Source of the DNA: Arthrobacter sp. SLBN-83
GTDB taxonomy: Bacteria > Actinomycetota > Actinomycetes > Actinomycetales > Micrococcaceae
Length of the DNA stretch: 64,000 nucleotides
Assembly (NCBI RefSeq): GCF_006715285.1
Contig: NZ_VFMX01000001.1
Location: 992,001-1,056,000, forward strand
Direction of reading: 5' to 3'
Below are positions 33,210 through 41,571 of this stretch, piece after piece. The notes under the pieces are model-generated. The model ran no database searches, had not been told where the DNA came from, and worked only from the letters and a program-made list of their open reading frames with translations. The translations under genes and the position numbers were made by a program. Within the stretch, counting starts at the first letter, position 1. Every line of letters starts with the position of its first letter.

Positions 33210-34235
33210 TCAGGCCCGCTTGGCCGGCGACGGCGCATCGGCCGGCTTGTCCTGCAGCGGACGCCGGGCCAGCCAGGCAGCCACGATGGCACCGGAAACG
33301 TTGTGCCACAGCGAGAAGACGGCGGACGGAAGCGCTGCCAGCGGGGTGAAGTGGGCCGTAGCCAGGGTGGCGGCCAGGCCGGAGTTCTGCATGCCCACCT
33401 CGAAGGCGAGGGCGCGGCGGGCCTTGTCGTCCAGGCGGCCCAGCTTGCCGGCCAGGTAGCCCAGCCCCAGTCCGAAGCCGTTGTGCAGCACCACAGCGAG
33501 GAACACGATGGCCCCGGCGCTGATGATCTTGCTGGCGCTGCCGGCCACCACGATGGCCACGATCAGGGAGATTACGACGGCGGACGCCCACGGCAGTGCC
33601 GGCAGCACCTTCGCGACGAGCTTCTTGAGGAACAACCGGGCAAGGAGGCCGGCGATCACCGGCAGCAGCACGGTCTTGACGATGTCCCCCACCATGCCGG
33701 CGGCGTCGATCTGGAGGTAGGAACCGGCCAGGAACAGGACCAGCAGCGGGGTGACAATCGGGGCGATCAGGGTGGAGACGGAGGCCACCGCAACGGACAG
33801 GGCAACGTCGCCCTTGGCCAGGAAGGCCATGACGTTGGAGGCGGTTCCGGAAGGCGCGCATCCCACCAGGATGACGCCGACGGCCAGCTCCGGCTCAAGG
33901 TTGAGGGCCCCGGCGATCAGCCAGCCCGCGCCGGGCATGATGATGTAGTGCGCCACGATTCCCAGGGCCACGGCCCACGGGCGTTTGGCCACGGCGGCGA
34001 AGTCAGGCGGCGTGAGGGTCAGGCCCATGCAGAACATGATGATGCCCAGCAGGTAGGGCACGCTGGGCGCGATGGGTTTGAAGACTCCGGGGAGCAGGAA
34101 GCCGATGATGCCTGCAGCCACCACCAGGATGGGGAACACCGTCACGGCGATGCGGGCGATCCTGCTTTCCGCTTCGAGCGCAGGGTTGGTGGGTGTCCCG
34201 TCCGGGGAATTCTGGGGTTTAGTTGCCTCAAGCAT
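33210..34235 (-). CDS. Bile acid:sodium symporter family transporter
   Basis: A 341-residue inner-membrane protein of the BASS family (YocS/ASBT-like) with nine to ten membrane helices. LLGIIMFCMGLTLTPPDF is the family's N-terminal motif, and GCAPSGTASNVMAFLAKGDVALSVAVA is the broken-helix Na-binding region. ATLATAHFTPLAALPSAVFS is the matching C-terminal site. Bacterial members carry organic anions such as pantoate or keto acids. ATG 34235 starts a short hydrophilic leader; the longer frame from 34526 lies in the neighbouring CoA ligase and is rejected. Its own promoter lies in the 101-base gap to that gene. Confidence 0.92.
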   Translation of the reverse strand: MLEATKPQNSPDGTPTNPALEAESRIARIAVTVFPILVVAAGIIGFLLPGVFKPIAPSVPYLLGIIMFCMGLTLTPPDFAAVAKRPWAVALGIVAHYIIMPGAGWLIAGALNLEPELAVGVILVGCAPSGTASNVMAFLAKGDVALSVAVASVSTLIAPIVTPLLVLFLAGSYLQIDAAGMVGDIVKTVLLPVIAGLLARLFLKKLVAKVLPALPWASAVVISLIVAIVVAGSASKIISAGAIVFLAVVLHNGFGLGLGYLAGKLGRLDDKARRALAFEVGMQNSGLAATLATAHFTPLAALPSAVFSLWHNVSGAIVAAWLARRPLQDKPADAPSPAKRA

Positions 34236-34336
34236 CCAATCATGGTGGCACCGGCTGGTATGGCTCCGCCAATTGATGACCGTGAACGGTAACAACGGCG
34301 GAACCATACGCGGCCTGAACTGCGGCGCTACGGCAG

Positions 34337-35899
34337 TCAGAGCTGTTTGCGGAGCTCCATTTTCCGGATCTTGCCGCTGGCCGTGCGGGGCATGTCCGCC
34401 ACCACCACCAGCGACTTGGGAATCTTGTAGCGCGCCAGCCGGCCGTCGAGGAAGCTGCGCAGCTCCTCCGCTGTCAGTGATTCGCCCTCGCGCAGGGTCA
34501 CGATGGCCTGCGGGACCTCGCCCCATTTGTCATCCGGGACCCCGATCACGGCCACGCTGCCCACGGCACTGTGCTCGGAGATGACGGCTTCCACCTCGGC
34601 CGGGTAGATGTTTTCCCCGCCGGAGATGATCATGTCCTTGAGCCGGTCCGAGACGAACAGGAAGCCTTCCTGGTCCCGGTAACCCATGTCGCCCGAGCGG
34701 AACCAGGAATCGTCAGCGTAGCTGCCGGCGGTGGCTTCTGGCCGGTTCCAGTACTCCTTGATCACGTTGGGGCCGGAGATCTGGATCTCACCCACCTCCC
34801 CCTGGGCCACCACGCCGCCCATGGGATCAACGATCCGGACATCAGTGAAGAAGTGGGGCAGTCCTGCCGAGCCGGCCTTGTCCCGGGACCGCTCCACGGG
34901 CAGCATGGTGACGCCGGGGGCGGTTTCGGTCATGCCGTAGCAGCTGGTGAAGCCGATGCCGCGGTCCTCGTACGCGTCCAGGACCCGCCGGGGAATGGCC
35001 GATCCGCCGCAGGTCAGCTTGTCCAGCGAGCCGAGGTCCGCCGCCGCCCAGCCCGGATGCTCGCAGAGCAGCTGGAACGTGGTGGGCACCCCGTTGAGGG
35101 AGGTGACCTTGTGCTCCTGGATCAGTTCCAGGGCCTTGGCGGGATCGAACTTGGCTTCAAGGACCACGGTGGCGCCCTTCAGGAGCATCGGGAGCAGGCC
35201 CATGTCCAGGGACGCCACATGGAACAGCGGTGAGATCATCAGCGCCACGTCGTTGCGGTTGACGTCCACGTCCACGATGGTGTTGATGCAGTTCCAGGTG
35301 ATGTTCCCATGGGTCAGCAACGCACCCTTGGGTTTGCCCGTGGTCCCGGAGGTATAGAGGATCATCGCCGCGTCGTCATGGCTCACCGGCACGTCCGGAT
35401 GGTCCGGCGCTGCCGCCTGCAGTGCCTCCTCGTAGCTTTCAGGCACGGCTTGGCGTTCGACGGCGGACGGCGTGGCGGCTGCGGAAGGTTCCGTCCCGCC
35501 GTCGGGCGCTATGACGAGGCGGTGGGTCACCGCAGTCTCCTGCACGGCGGCGGAGGCTTGCGCCTCAAGGGCGCCGGCGTTGACCATGAGCCTGGCACCG
35601 GAGTCCTGCAGCTGGAACTGGAGTTCCGGCGGTGCGAGTCGGGTGTTGAGCGGCACGAAGATGGCGCCCAGGAGGCCGCAGGCGAAGAACGTCTCCACGA
35701 AGGAAGGATGGTTCTCCCCCAGGTAAGCCACCCGGTCTCCCTTCGCCACTCCCCTGTCCCGGAGGGCGTTGGCCAAACGGTCGGCCCGTTCGGCGAGCTC
35801 TTCGTAGCTCAGGGTGCTGATTCCGGACACGAGGGCCGTCTTGGCGCCTGATTTCCGGCGGCGCCGGTGCAGCCAGGAACCAACTCCGTTGTTGTCCAA
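34337..35899 (-). CDS. phdA: Phenylpropanoid-CoA ligase (PhdA-like)
   Basis: A 520-residue AMP-forming acyl-CoA synthetase. Motifs in order: MILYTSGTTGKPKGALLTH, SCYGMTETAPG, SWFRSGDMGY, VSDRLKDMIISGGENIYP and the catalytic Lys in TASGKIRKMEL. Alone it would be called a long-chain or aromatic CoA ligase. The surrounding genes match the Corynebacterium glutamicum phd cluster in which PhdA activates p-coumarate, ferulate, caffeate and the dihydro forms to CoA thioesters, so that role is inferred from context. It begins eight bases after the transporter gene and ends the operon. Confidence 0.88.
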   Translation of the reverse strand: MDNNGVGSWLHRRRRKSGAKTALVSGISTLSYEELAERADRLANALRDRGVAKGDRVAYLGENHPSFVETFFACGLLGAIFVPLNTRLAPPELQFQLQDSGARLMVNAGALEAQASAAVQETAVTHRLVIAPDGGTEPSAAATPSAVERQAVPESYEEALQAAAPDHPDVPVSHDDAAMILYTSGTTGKPKGALLTHGNITWNCINTIVDVDVNRNDVALMISPLFHVASLDMGLLPMLLKGATVVLEAKFDPAKALELIQEHKVTSLNGVPTTFQLLCEHPGWAAADLGSLDKLTCGGSAIPRRVLDAYEDRGIGFTSCYGMTETAPGVTMLPVERSRDKAGSAGLPHFFTDVRIVDPMGGVVAQGEVGEIQISGPNVIKEYWNRPEATAGSYADDSWFRSGDMGYRDQEGFLFVSDRLKDMIISGGENIYPAEVEAVISEHSAVGSVAVIGVPDDKWGEVPQAIVTLREGESLTAEELRSFLDGRLARYKIPKSLVVVADMPRTASGKIRKMELRKQL

Positions 35900-35907
35900 T
35901 GGTTCTC

Positions 35908-37233
35908 CTAACGGACCGTGGTGAGGTCGTTGTTCTTAGATTCGCGCGTCAGGGCGATGAAGACAATCGAGACGAGTGCCATGACGGACAGGAACACCAC
36001 CACCGGGAGGATGTTCTGCCCCGAATCCTTGTAGAGGCCCGCAATGATGCCGGGGGTGAAGCCTGCACCGATAAGGGTGGCCAGTTGGTAGCCCACCGCC
36101 GCGCCGGTGTAGCGGGAGGTTGTGCCGAACTGTTCGGAGACGAACGCTGCCAGGGGTCCGTACAGGGATGAGTGCAGGATCAGCGCCACGGTGAAGGCCA
36201 GGAAGACCATGCCCACGTTGCCGGAGCCGAGCATGCCGAACATCGGGAAGAGGTAGGCGATGAACAGGGCCAGGCCGGCAATCATCACCGGGCGGCGGCC
36301 GAACCGGTCAGACAGGCGGCCGCCCAAGAGGACGAACACGATGGAGATGGCCGAGGCGCCGGCGAAGGCGTAGAGCACCCCCTGCTGTGGTGCTCCCTTG
36401 GAGACGGCGTAGGTGACCGAGAAGGTGGGCAGCACTACCTGCAGGCCGAACCCGGCGGCGCCGGCGAACATGATCATGATCAGCGCCCTGGGCCGGCGCA
36501 GCACGTCCAGCAGCGGAATCTTGCGCTTGGCGCCCTGCGCAGTTTCTTTGGCCACGGCCTCGGCGAAGATGGGGCTTTCGGAGACTCGCAGGCGGACGAA
36601 CATGCCCACGATCAAGAGCACGAAGGACAGCAGGAACGGCACGCGCCAGCCCCAAGCCAGGAAAGCGTCCTGCGGCAGGGCCGAGAAGGCTCCCATCACC
36701 AGGGTGCCCAGCACGGCGCCGGTAGGGGCACCGGCATTGACGAACGACGCCGCGAAGCCACGCCGCTTGGGGTCCGAGTGCTCCAGCGCCATGAGCGCGG
36801 CCCCGCCCCATTCGCCGCCCACGGCGATGCCCTGGCAGACCCGCAGGAGCACCAGGATGACAGCGCCCCAAGGTCCGATCACGCTGGAACCGGGGATCAG
36901 GCCAATGAGGGTGGACGCGATGCCCATCATCGCCATGGAGATAATCAACATCCCCTTGCGGCCCACCTTGTCGCCGAAGTGGCCAAAGATCATCCCGCCC
37001 AGCGGCCTGGCCACGTATCCGGCAGCGAAGGTGGCATACGCGGCCACCACACCCACCCATTCATCGGTGCCGGCGAAGAAGACTTTGGGGAAGGCTACCG
37101 CTGCGGCCGTGGCGTAGAGCAGGAAGTCGTAGAACTCGATGGTGCTGCCCAGATAGCTGGACAGGATGACCGTGCGCGCTTCCTTGCGCTTGGCGGCCGT
37201 GCCCGCGGGTGCGAGCGTGGTGTGTCCGGACAT
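35908..37233 (-). CDS. phdT: MFS transporter, MHS family (PhdT-like aromatic acid importer)
   Basis: A 441-residue proton symporter with 12 membrane helices. YLGSTIEFYDFLLYATAAA in helix 1, GHFGDKVGRKGMLI in the loop 2-3 and RVCQGIAVGGEWGGAALMALEH in helix 5 are the metabolite:H+ symporter signature; GGRLSDRFGRRPVM marks the 8-9 loop. The family imports organic acids such as shikimate, proline or aromatic acids. In the phd cluster PhdT is the probable phenylpropanoid importer, which is the reason for this call. ATG 37233. It lies between the hydratase and ligase genes on the same strand. Confidence 0.88.
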   Translation of the reverse strand: MSGHTTLAPAGTAAKRKEARTVILSSYLGSTIEFYDFLLYATAAAVAFPKVFFAGTDEWVGVVAAYATFAAGYVARPLGGMIFGHFGDKVGRKGMLIISMAMMGIASTLIGLIPGSSVIGPWGAVILVLLRVCQGIAVGGEWGGAALMALEHSDPKRRGFAASFVNAGAPTGAVLGTLVMGAFSALPQDAFLAWGWRVPFLLSFVLLIVGMFVRLRVSESPIFAEAVAKETAQGAKRKIPLLDVLRRPRALIMIMFAGAAGFGLQVVLPTFSVTYAVSKGAPQQGVLYAFAGASAISIVFVLLGGRLSDRFGRRPVMIAGLALFIAYLFPMFGMLGSGNVGMVFLAFTVALILHSSLYGPLAAFVSEQFGTTSRYTGAAVGYQLATLIGAGFTPGIIAGLYKDSGQNILPVVVFLSVMALVSIVFIALTRESKNNDLTTVR

Positions 37234-37368
37234 GGCTGTTCCTAAAGACGGAGGAATGTGGGGTTTTGGGGTTGCCTGGGAAGGCGGCGCCGCAGGGGTA
37301 CCGCCGTGTTGGTGAGGACTGTGGTGGTGCCGGCTACAGAAAGTAGCGGGCCTACGTGGGGAGGCGGC

Positions 37369-37824
37369 CTATTTGTAGAACCGCGCCAGGAACTCGGCCA
37401 CGACGGCCGGGCGTTCCTGGCCTTCGATCTCGATAGTGGCGTTGACCTTGATCTGGGCGCCGCCCCTGACCTCGGTCACCTCCGCGATGGTGGCCTGCAT
37501 ACGGACCTTCGAGCCCACCGTCACCGGGGAGGTGAAGCGGACCTTGTCCAGGCCGTAGTTGACCTTGGTGGTGACGCCCTCGACGTCGAACAGCTCACCC
37601 CAGAACGGGATGATCAGGGAGAGCGTGAGGAAGCCGTGGGCGATGGGGGCACCGAACGGGCCGTCCTTGGCGCGCTCGGGGTCGGTGTGGATCCACTGGT
37701 GGTCATCGGTGGCGTCCGCGAAGAGGTTGATCTGCTCCTGGGTGATCTGGCGGTAGTCGGTGGTGCCGAGGTCCTTGCCGGACAGGGTGAGCAGGGTGTC
37801 GAAATCGACGACGAGATTGGGCAT
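37369..37824 (-). CDS. phdC: MaoC-family enoyl-CoA hydratase (PhdC-like)
   Basis: A 151-residue single hot-dog-fold protein. FADATDDHQWIHTDPERA and PIAHGFLTLSL hold the Asp and His of the R-specific hydratase active site. It adds water to a trans-2-enoyl-CoA. In the phd pathway this hydrates cinnamoyl-CoA-type esters to 3-hydroxy-3-arylpropionyl-CoA in the cytoplasm. It follows the acyl-CoA dehydrogenase by 51 bases, the same order as phdD-phdC in Corynebacterium. Substrate assigned by context. Confidence 0.9.
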   Translation of the reverse strand: MPNLVVDFDTLLTLSGKDLGTTDYRQITQEQINLFADATDDHQWIHTDPERAKDGPFGAPIAHGFLTLSLIIPFWGELFDVEGVTTKVNYGLDKVRFTSPVTVGSKVRMQATIAEVTEVRGGAQIKVNATIEIEGQERPAVVAEFLARFYK

Positions 37825-37875
37825 CGTTGCCTCCTGGTGTGGTTGATTTGGGTGCTTGTTTTGTTGTTGCTGCGT

Positions 37876-39105
37876 TCAGCGGGTGAAGGCGCTCTCGCCG
37901 GTGAGGGCGCGGCCGATGATGAGGGCGTTGATCTCGTGGGTTCCCTCGTAGGAGTAGACGGCCTCCGCGTCGGCGTGGAAGCGCGCCACGTCGGCGGCGA
38001 GGGTAATGCCGTTGCCGCCCACCACTTCGCGGGCCAGGGCTACGGTGTCGCGCATGAACAGGGACGTCTGCATCTTGGCCAGGGCGGAGTCCTGGTCCCG
38101 GTAGGTGCCCTTGGCCTGCTGTTCGGTGAGCCGGACCACCAGGGACAGGCTGGCCGTGACGTTGCCCAGCATGCGGGCCAGTTTTTCCTGGACCAGCTGG
38201 AAGGACCCGAGGGTCCGCCCGAACTGCCGGCGCTCGTTCACGTATGCGAGGGCCGCCTCGAAGGCGCCGGCGGCGACGCCCGTGGCGATCCAGGCCACGT
38301 CCGACCGCATGGCGCGGAGCATCGCGCCGACATCCTTGAACGAGTTCACGTTGTGCAGCCGCATTGAGTCGGGGACGCGGACGCCTTTGAGGGTGATGTG
38401 GGCGTTCTGCATCATCCGCAGCGAGGTCTTGCCCTGGATCTTTTCCAGGGTGACGCCGTGGGCGGTGCGGTCCACCAGGAAGGCCTTGACCTGCCCGTCC
38501 GCGGTGTCCCGGGCGAAGACGGCCAGGACGTCTGCGGTGGCGGCGCCGCCGATCCAGCGCTTGGTGCCGTCCAGGACCCAGCTTCCGTCGGCCTCGCGCC
38601 TGGCCGTGGTGGAGAGCCCGCCGGCGATGTCCGATCCGGACTCGGGTTCGGTCAGCGAGAACACGCCTTTGAGCGAGAAGTCGATGACCTTGGGCATCCA
38701 TTCGGCCTGCTGTTCCGCCGAGGCACCAACGCGGATGGCTGTCCGGAACAGGCCGGCCTGGGCGGTGTACCAGGTGGCCAGCGAGGCGTCCGTACGGGCA
38801 AGCTCGAAGATCCGGAAGCCCTGGTAGATGCCGCGGGCCGGAGCGTGTCCTGCACCCGCGGCGCCAGTGAGGTCGGCAGGTTCCATCAGGTCCAGGTCGA
38901 TCAGCGGCCGGGCGAGCTGCTCCGGAAACTCCCCGCGCTCCCAGTACTCGGCCAGGAGGGGTCTGGCTTCCGCATCCAGGAAGCTCCGCAGCCGGGACAG
39001 GACCCGGCGCTCGTCGGGCGTGAGGAGGGACTCGGCGTCGTACCAGTCTGCTGCTTCGTAGAGCCGGGCACCCAGGCCGGCCTCCGCCGTCGTCAGCGTG
39101 CCCAT
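37876..39105 (-). CDS. phdD: Acyl-CoA dehydrogenase (PhdD-like)
   Basis: A 409-residue flavoenzyme. FSLTEPESGSDIA is the FAD/substrate signature, GTKRWIGGAATAD follows, and VYSYEGTHEINALIIGRALTG contains the catalytic Glu in the glutaryl-CoA-dehydrogenase-like position. In the phd pathway it desaturates phenylpropionyl-CoA to cinnamoyl-CoA, allowing dihydro compounds to enter. ATG 39105 is one base after the stop of the amidohydrolase gene; a GTG at 39114 in frame overlaps that gene and is an alternative start. It shares the same design as the dehydrogenase at 3321 but is not closely similar along its length. Confidence 0.91.
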   Translation of the reverse strand: MGTLTTAEAGLGARLYEAADWYDAESLLTPDERRVLSRLRSFLDAEARPLLAEYWERGEFPEQLARPLIDLDLMEPADLTGAAGAGHAPARGIYQGFRIFELARTDASLATWYTAQAGLFRTAIRVGASAEQQAEWMPKVIDFSLKGVFSLTEPESGSDIAGGLSTTARREADGSWVLDGTKRWIGGAATADVLAVFARDTADGQVKAFLVDRTAHGVTLEKIQGKTSLRMMQNAHITLKGVRVPDSMRLHNVNSFKDVGAMLRAMRSDVAWIATGVAAGAFEAALAYVNERRQFGRTLGSFQLVQEKLARMLGNVTASLSLVVRLTEQQAKGTYRDQDSALAKMQTSLFMRDTVALAREVVGGNGITLAADVARFHADAEAVYSYEGTHEINALIIGRALTGESAFTR

Positions 39106-39106
39106 C

Positions 39107-39997
39107 TCAGGCACCCAGCCCGAGGAGGCGGACCGCGTTGTCCTTGAGGATCTTGGGCCGGACCTCGTCCTTCAGCGGCAGGTCCGCGAAGGCGCCCAGC
39201 CACTTTTGCGGTGTGATCAGCGGGAAGTCGGTGCCGAACAGCACCTTGTCCTGCAGGTAGGAGTTGGAGGCCTTGACCAGGGACTCGGGGAAGTATTTGG
39301 GCGACCAGCCGGAGAGGTCGATGAACACGTTGGCCTTATGGGTGGCGATGGAATTGGCCTCGTCCTGCCATGGCACCGAGGGGTGGGCCATGATGATCTG
39401 CAGGCCCGGGAAGTCAGCGGCCACCGCATCCAGCAGCAGCGGGTTGGAGTAGGCCAGCTTGATGCCATAACCGCCTGGCAGCCCGGCACCCATCCCGTTC
39501 TGGCCGGTGTGGAAGATGGCCGGCAACCCCAGTTCCTGCAGCGTCTCCCACAGGGGGTAGAAGCGCTCGTTGGAGGGGTCGAAGCCCTGCAGCGAGGGGT
39601 GGAACTTGAAGCCGCGGGCACCGAGCTCGATGGCCTGGTGCTTGGCACCGGCAACGGCGTCCTCGCCGGTGCGCGGATCAACGCTGCCGAACGGGATCAG
39701 GACGTCATTGTTCCGGGCGCAGCCGGCGATGAGTTCGGGGATGCTGTTGGGCTCGTGCTTGAGTTGGGTGCGGGCGTCCACGGTGAAAACGACGGCGGCC
39801 ATGTTCAGTTCGCGGTAGATGTCCGCGATCCGGTCCAGGGACGGGGTGCGGTCCTCGGCCTTGAAGTACTTGGCCGAGGCTTCGGTCAGCTCCTCCGGCA
39901 GGGAGCCGTGGCCGCAGCTGTCCACCTCGAGGTGGACGTGCATATCGATGGCGTCGAGTTTTGTCGGATCGATGCCCAGTTCGTAGCGGTCGGCCAT
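39107..39997 (-). CDS. phdE: Amidohydrolase-family beta-ketoacyl-CoA cleaving enzyme (PhdE-like)
   Basis: A 296-residue TIM-barrel metal hydrolase of the amidohydrolase-2 group. IDMHVHLE gives the first metal His pair, FHTGQNG and IMAHPS the later His residues, and LFGTDFPL the conserved Asp. In phd/cou clusters the homologue hydrolyses the aromatic beta-ketoacyl-CoA to a benzoate derivative and acetyl-CoA, replacing thiolase. No thiolase is in this operon, which fits. ATG 39997 is two bases after the SDR stop; the longer frame from 40174 is inside that gene. Confidence 0.88.
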   Translation of the reverse strand: MADRYELGIDPTKLDAIDMHVHLEVDSCGHGSLPEELTEASAKYFKAEDRTPSLDRIADIYRELNMAAVVFTVDARTQLKHEPNSIPELIAGCARNNDVLIPFGSVDPRTGEDAVAGAKHQAIELGARGFKFHPSLQGFDPSNERFYPLWETLQELGLPAIFHTGQNGMGAGLPGGYGIKLAYSNPLLLDAVAADFPGLQIIMAHPSVPWQDEANSIATHKANVFIDLSGWSPKYFPESLVKASNSYLQDKVLFGTDFPLITPQKWLGAFADLPLKDEVRPKILKDNAVRLLGLGA

Positions 39998-39999
39998 GG

Positions 40000-40941
40000 T
40001 CAGCGGGCCTCGGCGGGCTGTGCGGGCTTCAGGTCCTCCGGCAGCGGGAGGAATTCCTCGCCGTAGGTCTGGAGGGTTTCGGCGGTGAACAGCTTCGCCG
40101 CGTTTTCCTGCAGCGCCTCGTAGCTCCAGCCGCCCTCGTGGTACTCGGTGGTGGCGGCCTCGGGGTGGGTCCACACCTGGAGCCGGTCACCGCCGGCACC
40201 GATGGCCTGGCCGGTGATGTTGGCTGCCTCGTCGGAGGCGAGGAAGGCAACCAGCCCGGAGACGTCGTCGGCCGTTCCAAAGCCCAGGTCATGGCGGAAG
40301 AAGGACGGCATGGCCTCACCGCGCTCGTCCGCCTCCACGGCCTTCTGGAAGTAGGGCACGGTCTTGGTCATGGCGGTGGCGGCCACGGGGATGACGCTGT
40401 TGACCGTTACGCCGGCCTTCTTCATTTCCAGCGCCCAAGTGCGGACCATGCCCACGATGCCGGCCTTGGCGGCGGCGTAGTTGGTCTGGCCGAAGTTGCC
40501 GCGCTGGCCGGTGGGTGAACCGATGGTGATGATGCGGCCCTGGATGTTGTGTTCCTTGAAGTAGGCGTAGGCCTCGCGGACGCAGGTGAAGGTGCCTTTG
40601 AGGTGGACGTTGATCACCAGGTCAAAGTCCTCGTCCGTCATCTTCAGCAGGGACTTGTCGCGAAGGATGCCGGCGTTGGTGACGAGGATGTCGAGCCGGC
40701 CGAAGGTGTCCACGGCACCTGCCACCAGGGCCTTGGCTGCGTCGGTGGTGCCCACCGGGACCACCACTGCGGTGGCGCGGCCGCCGTCGGCTTCAATCTG
40801 CGCGACGGCCTGCGCTGCGGTGTCGGCGTTCACGTCATTGATGACGACGGCGGCACCCTGGCGGGCCAGTTCCCTTGCGTAAGCAAGGCCGAGGCCCTGC
40901 CCACTGCCGGTGACGATTGCGACCTTGCCGTTCAAGCCCAT
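40000..40941 (-). CDS. phdB: SDR 3-hydroxyacyl-CoA dehydrogenase (PhdB-like)
   Basis: A 313-residue short-chain dehydrogenase. VTGSGQGLGLAYAREL is the NAD-binding TGxxxGxG motif; NDV suggests NAD; TNAGILRD, IGSPTGQRG and NYAAAK hold the Asn, Ser and Tyr-x-x-x-Lys residues. A C-terminal extension of about 60 residues resembles the hydroxyacyl-CoA dehydrogenase part of multifunctional proteins. It would oxidise the 3-hydroxy-3-arylpropionyl-CoA to the beta-keto ester. First gene of the leftward operon; the long in-frame reading up to 41265 overlaps the MarR gene and its operator, so ATG 40941 is used. Confidence 0.9.
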   Translation of the reverse strand: MGLNGKVAIVTGSGQGLGLAYARELARQGAAVVINDVNADTAAQAVAQIEADGGRATAVVVPVGTTDAAKALVAGAVDTFGRLDILVTNAGILRDKSLLKMTDEDFDLVINVHLKGTFTCVREAYAYFKEHNIQGRIITIGSPTGQRGNFGQTNYAAAKAGIVGMVRTWALEMKKAGVTVNSVIPVAATAMTKTVPYFQKAVEADERGEAMPSFFRHDLGFGTADDVSGLVAFLASDEAANITGQAIGAGGDRLQVWTHPEAATTEYHEGGWSYEALQENAAKLFTAETLQTYGEEFLPLPEDLKPAQPAEAR

Positions 40942-41014
40942 GGACCTGCTCCTTTGCATGCGCCGGCCGAAGCCGGTGGGGTGATCCCACTGCGGTGTGA
41001 GATCCTTGTTGAAA

Positions 41015-41037
41015 TCAATGAAATTACGGATCATTGA
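41015..41037 (+). promoter_or_regulatory. Inverted repeat in the phdR-phdB divergent promoter region
   Basis: TCAATGA (41015-41021) and TCATTGA (41031-41037) with a nine-base spacer form a perfect inverted repeat. On the leftward strand it lies just downstream of TTGACT (complement of 41041-41046), a plausible -35 for the phdB operon, so a MarR dimer bound here would block it. The site is also 36 bases before the MarR start, suiting autoregulation. Confidence 0.7.
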
Positions 41038-41072
41038 AAAAGTCAACGATTGTTTTTTACACCGGAGTTGTG

Positions 41073-41540
41073 ATGGCCACCTTGGGCACCGAAGTTCAGA
41101 CCCCCCGCCTTGCGGCAGCCAGGATCGGCAGTGATGTGGGCCTGCTGCTCGCCAAGCTGCACGCCGCCGGCTCGGTACTGAACAACAAGGCACTGGCGGA
41201 CTTCGGCCTGAGGGAACGCTCCTTCTCCGTCCTGACGCTGGCCTGCAGCGGGCTGGAGCCGACACAGAGGGAGCTGGCGGACTTCCTCAGCCTGGATCCC
41301 AGTCAGGTGGTCAACCTGGTGGACGACCTTGAGCACCGCGGGCTGGTGGAACGGGCGCAGGGCAAGCAGGACCGGCGCGCCAAGATCATCGTGTCCACCG
41401 CGGAGGGACGCCGGATGCATGGCAAGGCCCGCGCGGCCATGGATGAGGCAGAACTGGGCCAGCTGGCCATGCTTTCAGCGGAGGAGTCCGGCGAACTAAA
41501 GCGGCTGCTCCGCAAGGCGCTGTGGGGCGCTGCGGAGTAG
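41073..41540 (+). CDS. phdR: MarR family regulator (PhdR-like)
   Basis: A 155-residue winged-helix repressor. LREREFSVLTLACSGLEPTQRE-type helices (seen as LRERSFSVLTLA), SLDPSQVVNLVDDLEHRGLVER (recognition helix and wing) and QDRRAKIIVSTAEGR (wing) define MarR; the two halves are quoted separately. In Corynebacterium PhdR, and in Rhodococcus CouR, the homologue represses the phenylpropanoid genes until a hydroxycinnamoyl-CoA binds. Divergent from the phdB operon with an inverted repeat between. ATG 41073, or the adjacent GTG 41070; the earlier frame from 41034 is rejected because it crosses the operator. Confidence 0.9.
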   Translation: MATLGTEVQTPRLAAARIGSDVGLLLAKLHAAGSVLNNKALADFGLRERSFSVLTLACSGLEPTQRELADFLSLDPSQVVNLVDDLEHRGLVERAQGKQDRRAKIIVSTAEGRRMHGKARAAMDEAELGQLAMLSAEESGELKRLLRKALWGAAE

Positions 41541-41571
41541 GCGGGCTGGATTTCGGGGCCTTTACGAGCCG

